Shown: piece by piece, positions 1 to 5,636 of the stretch
Numbering within the stretch: the first letter of the stretch is position 1
Layout of the letters: every line of letters begins with the position of its first letter
Assembly: GCA_934162625.1 (NCBI GenBank)
Contig: CAKPJM010000059.1
Span: 1 to 5,665, forward strand
Length of the DNA stretch: 5,665 nucleotides
DNA from: an uncultured Clostridia bacterium
GTDB taxonomy: Bacteria; Bacillota; Clostridia; TANB77; CAG-508
Direction: 5' to 3'
Position numbers and translations under genes: made by a program
The notes under the pieces: generated by a model
The model's input: the letters and a program-made list of their open reading frames with translations, nothing else
Told to the model about the DNA's origin: nothing
The model's database searches: none

Positions 1-22
1 GAAATGAGAAATGTCCTACTAT
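1..22 (+). repeat. Left copy of the 22-bp boundary direct repeat (half of a truncated hairpin)
   Basis: These bases match 5644-5665 at 21 of 22 positions, in the same orientation; the single difference is G at 13 against T at 5656. In the right copy the sequence is the loop and 3' arm of a perfect 12-bp hairpin. Here the 5' arm would lie outside the window, so the fold cannot be checked. The bases that follow (23-28, ATAAAA) would be able to extend the pairing seen at the right copy, where TTTTAT lies at 5631-5636 just before the stem. The copy sits immediately beyond the operon terminator. It may be the 3' end of another copy of the RNA element at 5463-5665, or a dispersed palindromic repeat. 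Confidence 0.75.
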
Positions 23-50
23 ATAAAATAGGGAGCTTAGTTTGCTCCCC
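21..50 (-). terminator. Intrinsic terminator of the minus-strand operon
   Basis: On the minus strand, 5 bases after the stop of the last gene, GGGAGC (49-44) pairs with GCTCCC (36-31) around a 7-base loop AAACTAA. The 6-bp GC-rich stem is followed directly by the T-rich run TATTTTATAT (30-21). Stem strength, position and tract fit a Rho-independent terminator. On the plus strand the bases after the stem (TCTTGCTATT) are a poor U tract, so termination in that direction is less likely. Confidence 0.8.
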
Positions 51-55
51 TCTTG

Positions 56-1138
56 CTATTGTTCTTTATTTGCTTTACCTTTAGTCTTTTTATCTAAAAT
101 TAATATTATTACTACAAATATAATTGCAAATACTGAACATATAATAATTATTACATACATTCTATGGCTTTCTAAAAATGTTACTTTATTATCCTCTTCT
201 TCTTTTATTCCATCGCTTTCTGCTATCTCTTCATTTACAAAAACATATTTAGAATTATGGTTTATTGCAAACTCTATATATTCATCTTTATATATAGCTT
301 TATTTGATAATTTTATTAATTCTTTATTTTCTTGATTGTAATAATATACATACACATTATCTAAATTTAGTTCAGATTTAATTTTATCAGTTATCTTTAT
401 TCTTACTGTGGCAGTTCCTGGCAGTTCTCCGTTGTTCGCAAAATTTATCACAATACCATTTTTTACGACTTCCTTTAGATCATTATCTTCTGCAATTGAG
501 TTGCTTGATATCACAGCATCTATGTCTTTAATTTCTTGTATACTTTTACCATTGAATATTATCTGATTGTCACCTACTTTAATTATCAATTGCTTTGTTG
601 TTCCTTTTATTGCACCAAATATTTCTTTTGCTACAATAGTTTTATCATCAATGTTTATTATTATGTTTTGAGTTTCATTACTATTTAAAATTTTATCTAA
701 TATTTTTGGTGTGATTTCAGAATTATTATATTCTAAATCCTCTTCGCTTTCCTCCTCTATAGGCATAGTCTCTGCTTCAATAATTTTTTTAACTTCTACA
801 TCGTTGTTCTTACTTTCAACATTGTTTGTTACTTTTATGTTTGATGCGTTACTGCTTGTAGCATTGCAACTTGTTGCATTACTACTCGTTGCATCGCAGC
901 TCGTTGCGTCACTGCTTGTTGCATTACTACTTGTTGCATTACTACTTGTTGCATCGCAACTCGTTGCGTCACTGCTTGTTGCATCACAGTTCGTTGCCTC
1001 TCCTGTAATTTCTGCTGCTAAAGAATACATATATCCTTCTAATCCTTTAAATTTTCCTGCTTTCGCTATTAATACTATTAAAAAAATTAATACTGCAATT
1101 ATTATTGAAAAAAGTATTTCTTTAAATTTTTTATTCAT
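56..1138 (-). CDS. Surface-exposed repeat protein, membrane-anchored at both ends
   Basis: The 360-residue product is not a recognised named family. An N-terminal hydrophobic segment (about 8-25) ends in AKA, a possible signal peptidase site at residues 25-27; uncut, it would be an anchor. Residues 51-95 are nine exact pentads of the form [S/C][D/N]ATS, flanked by degenerate units. An acidic linker (about 108-137) follows. Residues about 138-300 look like a beta-rich domain; its end (LPGTATVRIKI, a Tyr-rich strand, then INHNSKYVFV) resembles modules common in clostridial surface proteins. Residues about 328-348 are a transmembrane helix followed by a Lys-rich tail, the expected cytoplasmic end. 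Start: GGAGG lies 6 bases before the ATG and overlaps the last codons of the Wzy_C gene, leaving 1 base between the genes, so translational coupling is likely. It is the last gene before the terminator. The topology is predicted; the function is unknown. Confidence 0.85.
   Translation of the reverse strand: MNKKFKEILFSIIIAVLIFLIVLIAKAGKFKGLEGYMYSLAAEITGEATNCDATSSDATSCDATSSNATSSNATSSDATSCDATSSNATSCNATSSNASNIKVTNNVESKNNDVEVKKIIEAETMPIEEESEEDLEYNNSEITPKILDKILNSNETQNIIINIDDKTIVAKEIFGAIKGTTKQLIIKVGDNQIIFNGKSIQEIKDIDAVISSNSIAEDNDLKEVVKNGIVINFANNGELPGTATVRIKITDKIKSELNLDNVYVYYYNQENKELIKLSNKAIYKDEYIEFAINHNSKYVFVNEEIAESDGIKEEEDNKVTFLESHRMYVIIIICSVFAIIFVVIILILDKKTKGKANKEQ
854..988 (-). repeat. 15-bp tandem repeat encoding [S/C][D/N]ATS pentads
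   Basis: Nine consecutive 15-base units encode residues 51-95 of the surface protein, with degenerate units on either side (about 842-1000 in all). The first residue of each unit is Ser or Cys and the second Asp or Asn; Ala-Thr-Ser is constant. The order of first residues is C S C S S S C S C. All units are in frame and a multiple of three, so copy-number change by slippage would alter length without a frameshift. The variable residues differ by single bases (GAT/AAT and TGC/AGT-type codons). Confidence 0.9.
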
Positions 1139-1139
1139 T

Positions 1140-2675
1140 TTATTCCTCCATATCTTTTGTATTTTTATTAGTTGTAGTTAAAAACATTACTGCCATTAAA
1201 GTCCAGAATAATGGTGTAATTATTACAACCCATAAATTGAAAAAATCTTGTATTATAAAGCATAAAAAAGTCACTAAAAATATTATAGAGTATTTATTCT
1301 TTTTTTGCAATACATTAATAAATTGTAGCACTAAAAAAGTTATATAAGTTGTAATTCCTAAAATTCCTGTATTTACTAATATTGTCAAATAACTGTTAGC
1401 TGCTGTATCATTAATTGTCAATTCTCCTAATCTCGCTACATCTTTTGCATATTTTTCCATAAATCTAACAGCAAAAGTATCTGGTCCTGTTCCAATAATT
1501 GGATAATCTTTTACTAGTTTTATACTTCTTTTCCATAAAAATATTCTATATGTGCCAAATTCGTCCTGAAAATTCCCATGTAATATCTCATGTACTTCGT
1601 ACAAAAATCCTTTTGAAAAATTCAAAAAGTATATTGCAATTATAAGTGCTATTATACTTAATATTATTAATAAATAAATTCCTTTTATTATTTTATTATT
1701 TTTTGATAGGTCAAATTTTCTCTTGCTTATTAAATGTGCTAGTATTACAAATATAATGGCCAAAACTATTAGCATTATTGATATTACATTTACTTGGAAT
1801 TCTAGTTTTATTCTTCCAATATCATAATAAAACGTTGGATTTATACTTAAATTTGTAAAGTATCCTAGTATAATCATTGCGCCAATCATAAGAAGTCTTG
1901 CTAATCTTTTACTATTTGTAATAATAAATGGACTAGCTATTAATAATGTTAATGCAAAAGCGACAGTCCCGCTTAGTACATCCAAAACCTCAAAAATAAA
2001 AAATCCCATATATGTTGCTAATAAATATACTACTTTCTCAATTTTTTTATTGTCTTCTAAAAAAATATATGCAGACATTGAAACAGTTAATAATATACAA
2101 TATATTGCAGATACAAAATCTACATTTCCAATTGTTCCTATAAAACTAACATTATGTGTTCCTATTCCGTCTTGATACATGTTAAATGGGTTAAACCCTA
2201 TATATTGCAAAATAGACACTATATTTATTAATATTGATGACGCAGAAAAATACATAATATATCTTCTTTTAAATTTTCCAAATAATGTGATATTCAAAAA
2301 ACTTAATGCATATAATGTTATACTTATTAACCCTTCTGCTCTTCCAATTCCAACAAACAAGTTATATTTATTAAAGAACGGCGATATAAATGTTGCAATT
2401 ACATTTACACCTAAAAAACTAATTAATGCCCAGTGAATTTTGTTCAGTTTTATATCTGCTAATAAATTCGTTTTTTGAAATAATAAGTAGTACAAAAGTG
2501 TAATAATTAAAGACGCAATATATGTTGCATTTATTACTAAAAAGCATCTATATTTGCATTCCAGAATTCTAAAGAAACCAGTTGAGTCCACACACAATGG
2601 AAATATCATTATAATTGCTATAATAAAACCTTCTGTAATAATTTCTAAGATTTTCCTTCCTTGTTCTTTTTTCAT
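1140..2675 (-). CDS. O-antigen ligase/polymerase-like polytopic membrane protein (Wzy_C family)
   Basis: The 511-residue protein has about 12-14 hydrophobic helices and a larger loop between about 352 and 430, the layout of the WaaL/Wzy/PglL superfamily. These enzymes transfer or polymerise lipid-linked glycans on the outer face of the membrane. Supporting motifs are an Arg-Gly loop (GRAEGLISI, 111-119), the TIGNVDF stretch (181-187), and the signature RIFLWKRSIKLVKDYPIIGTG (from R377), followed by NDTAANSYL (422-430) and a GILG-containing helix. In many relatives the last motif reads H-N-x-x-L; here Ala426 stands where His is usual, so activity or chemistry may differ. Start: GGAGG is only 4 bases before the ATG, in the 10-base gap after the carrier protein gene. 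The next gene starts 1 base after the stop. The substrate cannot be read from sequence: polysaccharide ligation, polymerisation or protein O-glycosylation are all possible. Confidence 0.8.
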   Translation of the reverse strand: MKKEQGRKILEIITEGFIIAIIMIFPLCVDSTGFFRILECKYRCFLVINATYIASLIITLLYYLLFQKTNLLADIKLNKIHWALISFLGVNVIATFISPFFNKYNLFVGIGRAEGLISITLYALSFLNITLFGKFKRRYIMYFSASSILINIVSILQYIGFNPFNMYQDGIGTHNVSFIGTIGNVDFVSAIYCILLTVSMSAYIFLEDNKKIEKVVYLLATYMGFFIFEVLDVLSGTVAFALTLLIASPFIITNSKRLARLLMIGAMIILGYFTNLSINPTFYYDIGRIKLEFQVNVISIMLIVLAIIFVILAHLISKRKFDLSKNNKIIKGIYLLIILSIIALIIAIYFLNFSKGFLYEVHEILHGNFQDEFGTYRIFLWKRSIKLVKDYPIIGTGPDTFAVRFMEKYAKDVARLGELTINDTAANSYLTILVNTGILGITTYITFLVLQFINVLQKKNKYSIIFLVTFLCFIIQDFFNLWVVIITPLFWTLMAVMFLTTTNKNTKDMEE

Positions 2676-2685
2676 TATTCCTCCG

Positions 2686-2916
2686 TTATTTATAACTTTT
2701 TACTAATTCTACTATTGATTTAACTGTTCTCCATGAATTTGGATTTACTTGCGTTGGTTGTATTTCTATGCCAAATTCTTCTTCTAATCTCGAAATTAAT
2801 TCTATAAAAGCAAGTGAGTCTAATATATCATTTTCTATTAAATCTATATCTAAGTTTTCTTTAATACTCTCATCTCCACAAACCTCTACAAGTATTTCTA
2901 TAATCTTATTCTCCAT
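2686..2916 (-). CDS. dltC: DltC-like D-alanyl carrier protein
   Basis: The 76-residue acidic helical protein has the size of DltC (about 78). Ser34 in ILDSLAFIEL (31-40) is the expected 4'-phosphopantetheine site. The surrounding pattern matches DltC better than a fatty-acid ACP: EVCGDESIKEN near the N-terminus, LDS at the attachment site, EEEFGIEI (45-52) and SW-x-T (61-64) before the last helix. The holo-protein would carry the aminoacyl thioester made by the adjacent DltA-like enzyme. The ATG overlaps the end of that gene by 11 bases, and AAGGAG lies 8 bases upstream inside it, so the two proteins are probably made in coupled amounts. A carrier for a different amino acid remains possible. 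No phosphopantetheinyl transferase is in the window. Confidence 0.82.
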   Translation of the reverse strand: MENKIIEILVEVCGDESIKENLDIDLIENDILDSLAFIELISRLEEEFGIEIQPTQVNPNSWRTVKSIVELVKSYK

Positions 2917-4378
2917 TTACAATTCTCCTTAGTCTATTAATATCTGTTTTTCCATTATTATTTAATGGAATTTCTTCCAATATTTTTATACTTGGTATCA
3001 TATAACCTGGAAGTTTTTTTTCTAAATCTTTTTTTATTTCTGTTATATTCTTATTTATTCCATTTTTTAGCTTTACAAATGCTACTAATTTAGTAACTGT
3101 ATTTTTATTAGATGATTTAGCTATAGCCTTAACTTTATCTATATAATTTAAATCGTAGAAATTTTTTTCTATATCAGATAGTTCTATTCTATAGCCCTTA
3201 AATTTGATTTGATTGTCCATTCTTCCTGCACAATATAGAATTTCATCTTTCATATAACCTAAATCACCTGTTAAATACGCTTTTTGCCCTTTGTAAGTAA
3301 TAAACGGATTTTTTTCCGGTTCTTCTAAATATCCTTCTGCGACACTATTACCTACTATTAAGATTTCTCCAATTTTGTTCTCTTCAAGTATATTTTTCTT
3401 ATTATCCAATATAAATATATTTGTATCTTCTTTAACTCTCCCAACAGGTATATTGCTCTCATTTATATTGTCTTTTTTAAGTTCTATGCTTGTCACTGCA
3501 AAAGTACATTCTGTTGGTCCATAGCTATTTATAATTTTTATACCATCAAATCTCTCATATAACTTTTCTACAGTTATATTAAATAGCTTTTCTCCACAAA
3601 AAATTATTGTATTTAATTTAGGTAATAGCTCTTTGTTAAAGGATTTATCTGTTAACAATAAATCTGCAAATGATGGCGTCATAACCGCAAGTGTTGCGTT
3701 GCTTTCTTTAAGTTCTTCAAATATTGTGCCAAAGTTAAATGTTGTTATATCTTCTAATATGTAATGTGCACTACCACTTATAAGGCTTAAGTATAAATCC
3801 GCTACTGATAAGTCAAATGAGAAAATTGCTTGGTTAAGTACAACGCCTTTTTGTATTTTTGTTATGTTTTTTAGCCACTTAACGCAAGAATCTAAATTTT
3901 TATATGTAACTTTTACTCCTTTGGGGATTCCAGTACTACCAGATGTGAATATTATATAATATATGTCTTCTGGTTTCATATAGATTTTCTTAATATTATT
4001 GTAGTTTTTTTCTTTCATTATATCTTCAATTTTTATGCTGCTTATGTTTTTATAATCTTTACTTTCAAAGTCACCTATTATGCAATATGGATCTACTTGG
4101 TTAATTATTAATTTAACTCTTTCTTCTGGCATACTTATATCTATTGGTACATATGTCATTCCTGCATAAGAGCAAGCTAAAAATGTAGCTTTCATATATA
4201 TTTGTTTATTTCCATATACAATAACAGGTTTTCTTTCTGTATTATTCAAAAGTAAAAAATTATATATATTACTAACAAACCTATATAATTCATTATAGGT
4301 ATAGCTTATATTTTTTTCTATATACGCTGTATCGCCATTCTCTCTTTTTAGTACATCTAATATTTCATCTAAAATCAT
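2906..4378 (-). CDS. dltA: DltA-like D-alanine:carrier protein ligase (AMP-forming)
   Basis: The 490-residue product is a full-length ANL-family adenylating enzyme that would form aminoacyl-AMP from ATP and pass the acyl group to the carrier protein in the cytoplasm. Visible motifs in order are the P-loop FTSGSTGIPKG (144-154), FSFDLS with Asp189, IIFCGE with Cys261, NSYGPTE (284-290), YLTGD (368-372), the hinge region GRMDNQIKFKGYRIEL (385-400) and NGKTD with Lys477, the expected catalytic lysine. Asp189 and Cys261 align by motif with the DltA residues (Asp197 and Cys269 in the Bacillus enzyme) that bind the amino group and favour D-alanine, so D-Ala specificity is likely by homology. Start: AAGGAAGG lies 9 bases before the ATG, which overlaps the VanW stop (ATGA). 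DltB and DltD are not present, so the acceptor is unknown. A standalone NRPS-like A domain is the alternative. Confidence 0.85.
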   Translation of the reverse strand: MILDEILDVLKRENGDTAYIEKNISYTYNELYRFVSNIYNFLLLNNTERKPVIVYGNKQIYMKATFLACSYAGMTYVPIDISMPEERVKLIINQVDPYCIIGDFESKDYKNISSIKIEDIMKEKNYNNIKKIYMKPEDIYYIIFTSGSTGIPKGVKVTYKNLDSCVKWLKNITKIQKGVVLNQAIFSFDLSVADLYLSLISGSAHYILEDITTFNFGTIFEELKESNATLAVMTPSFADLLLTDKSFNKELLPKLNTIIFCGEKLFNITVEKLYERFDGIKIINSYGPTECTFAVTSIELKKDNINESNIPVGRVKEDTNIFILDNKKNILEENKIGEILIVGNSVAEGYLEEPEKNPFITYKGQKAYLTGDLGYMKDEILYCAGRMDNQIKFKGYRIELSDIEKNFYDLNYIDKVKAIAKSSNKNTVTKLVAFVKLKNGINKNITEIKKDLEKKLPGYMIPSIKILEEIPLNNNGKTDINRLRRIVNGE

Positions 4379-5214
4379 TCTGTAATACCTTCCTTAATCT
4401 CATCTTCTGGTATTAGCGAATAATCATACATAACTCTAGAATGATTGTTTAGTATCAGCTCTTTCTTTATTTCTTTATTAGTTTCTTTATCATATTTTAT
4501 TCTATATACTTTGCTAATCCTATAAAATATTCCATCTTCCATTGCAAAATGATGCCCTTCTTCTACCAGTTTATATTTATAATCAATTGGAACTGTTGAA
4601 CGTATTTCTCCATAAATCATAACATCATCTTGCCATATTCTTAATTGCACTGGATAATTTGTTGTATTTTTAAATTTATAATCTAATCTTTTATATGCTA
4701 TTGATGTTCCTGTACCAAATGGAACTCTTCTTTTTTCATCAGGAAATAATGCATCTGAATGATGATGTTTTTCTACCACTTCTAAATCTGTATGTAAAAC
4801 TAAATAGTGAATAAGATTTCCTAATTGGCAAAGTCCTCCCCCTATTCCTTTACCTAGTTCACTATCACTTACAGTTAAGGCTTCTACATATCCCTTTCTT
4901 TTTGAGGTCTTGCCTACTAAATTCCATAAAGAAAATACTTCTCCAGGCATAACAATAATTCCATCTACTTTTTTCCCTGCAATTTCCAGATTTTTTGTTT
5001 TGTTTATTTGTAATTGCATATCAACTCCATGCAATTTACGAAGCAAAATCTTTGCATCGCCTTTCCATAAATATTCTAAATTGTCATATGACTTTTTCTT
5101 TGCAATTTTATATCCTTTAATAATATAGTCCTCTATATCTTTTTTTAATGCTTCCTTGCGTATAGAAATATCATAAGCTAGCGGACCATATTCGCAAAAT
5201 AATTTTCTTTTCAT
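4375..5214 (-). CDS. vanW: VanW-family protein
   Basis: The 279-residue protein matches the VanW family in length and core motifs: PGEVFSLWNLVGKTSKRKGY (90-109), GKGIGGGLCQLGNLIHYLVL (121-140) with invariant-looking Cys129, and HHHSDALFPDE (150-160). There is no obvious signal peptide or membrane helix, so it appears cytoplasmic or peripheral. VanW was named from vanB-type glycopeptide resistance clusters, but its biochemical role is not established, and homologues are common in Firmicutes without such clusters. No vanH, vanB ligase or vanX is seen here, so this gene does not imply vancomycin resistance. It is the first gene of the operon. The start is supported by AGGGTGAT 3 bases upstream, which extends pairing with the GGTGAT side of the Shine-Dalgarno complement. 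The predicted leader is only about 18 bases. Its presence with DltA/DltC suggests a cell-envelope task. Confidence 0.88.
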   Translation of the reverse strand: MKRKLFCEYGPLAYDISIRKEALKKDIEDYIIKGYKIAKKKSYDNLEYLWKGDAKILLRKLHGVDMQLQINKTKNLEIAGKKVDGIIVMPGEVFSLWNLVGKTSKRKGYVEALTVSDSELGKGIGGGLCQLGNLIHYLVLHTDLEVVEKHHHSDALFPDEKRRVPFGTGTSIAYKRLDYKFKNTTNYPVQLRIWQDDVMIYGEIRSTVPIDYKYKLVEEGHHFAMEDGIFYRISKVYRIKYDKETNKEIKKELILNNHSRVMYDYSLIPEDEIKEGITE

Positions 5215-5238
5215 AATATCACCCTAATCTATATTAGT

Positions 5239-5267
5239 ATTATACTATAAATTTGGCATTTCTTCAA
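5239..5267 (-). promoter_or_regulatory. Operon promoter, sigma-A type
   Basis: On the minus strand TTGAAG (5267-5262) lies 17 bases from a perfect TATAAT (5244-5239). Transcription would start near 5232, about 18 bases before the VanW ATG, leaving no room for a riboswitch or leader peptide. Just upstream of the -35 is a small inverted repeat TCGT-TAG-ACGA (5271-5281). It could bind a regulator but is too short to claim as an operator. No other good promoter was noticed within the operon. Confidence 0.7.
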
Positions 5268-5427
5268 CTTTCGTTAGACGACTTATGTATATTTTAATAT
5301 TATTCTAGTGTTTCACTTTAAAACATATAAGTTAAATTATCTTTAAGTAATCATATTTTTCACCAAAATTTTCCATCCTTTTGGCACTTTTAGCAAAAAT
5401 TAATCATAAATGAATTTTTTAAAAAAT
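5268..5427. other. Intergenic spacer between divergent promoters
   Basis: No open reading frame is supported in these 160 bases. They contain imperfect inverted repeats: ACTTATGT at 5281-5288 against ACATATAAGT around 5323-5332, and CCAAAA (5363-5368) against TTTTGG (5379-5384) with a 10-base loop. The right end runs into a perfect A/T palindrome. The spacer separates the minus-strand operon promoter from the plus-strand RNA promoter, so shared regulation is possible but not shown. Confidence 0.5.
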
Positions 5428-5428
5428 T
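5413..5428. repeat. Perfect 16-bp A/T palindrome next to the -35 box
   Basis: AATTTTTTAAAAAATT reads the same on both strands and abuts the plus-strand -35 hexamer, sharing its first T. A/T tracts in this position can act as an UP element that strengthens promoter binding by the alpha subunit of RNA polymerase; the perfect symmetry may alternatively mark a protein site. In such AT-rich DNA, chance is also possible. Confidence 0.5.
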
Positions 5429-5456
5429 TGACATATATAAAAAAAGGTAGTATACT
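5428..5456 (+). promoter_or_regulatory. Strong divergent sigma-A promoter
   Basis: TTGACA (5428-5433) is a perfect -35 box, followed by an exact 17-base spacer and TATACT (5451-5456), one base from the -10 consensus. It is the best promoter in the window by eye. Transcription would begin near 5463 and run rightward, away from the operon, into the stem-loop-rich segment. No coding region follows it inside the window. Confidence 0.8.
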
Positions 5457-5498
5457 ATATTTAACTTAAGTTATTCAATAGAGGTCATTTGAATAGCA

Positions 5499-5536
5499 AG
5501 AACTAAATGTGTGGTAGCGTTTAGTTCTATTTTTTT
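5499..5536 (+). terminator. Terminator-like hairpin with U7 tract (possible attenuator)
   Basis: A perfect 9-bp stem (5499-5507 with 5520-5528) has a 12-base loop containing GGTAGCG and is followed by A and seven T residues (5530-5536). This is the form of an intrinsic terminator, though the stem is only two G-C pairs strong. It would give a short transcript of about 70 bases. The same 3' arm can instead pair with 5538-5545, placing the U tract in a loop, so read-through may be conditional. Confidence 0.45.
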
Positions 5537-5636
5537 GGAACAAAAAGTAACTTAGGTCGCCTTTTGTTCTTACCGATTTAATTTTCTAAATGAAATGAGG
5601 AAATCTCAAAGGCAATAGCGATTGTAGCATTTTTAT

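Noticed and set aside
42..335. Plus-strand 97-codon open frame
   Set aside because: It lies opposite the C-terminal half of the surface protein, has no family resemblance and is explained by AT-rich antisense composition.
711..1181. Plus-strand 156-codon open frame with a repetitive Leu/Val/Ala pattern
   Set aside because: It is the antisense image of the 15-bp repeats in the surface protein gene. No ribosome binding site was noted, and it opposes a gene with coherent domains.
2179..2436. Plus-strand 85-codon open frame
   Set aside because: It is antisense to the Wzy_C gene, with no convincing start signal or recognisable motif.
4910..5128. Plus-strand 72-codon open frame
   Set aside because: It is antisense to the VanW-family gene, whose conserved motifs show the minus strand is coding.
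4375..5214. Vancomycin resistance cluster
   Set aside because: Only a VanW-family gene is present. No VanS/VanR, VanH, D-Ala-D-Lac ligase or VanX is in the window, and VanW homologues are widespread.
5463..5574. Cyclic di-GMP riboswitch, suggested by GGTAGCG and TTACCGAT
   Set aside because: The two strings are 50 bases apart and embedded in other stems, and the characteristic core of that riboswitch is not seen.
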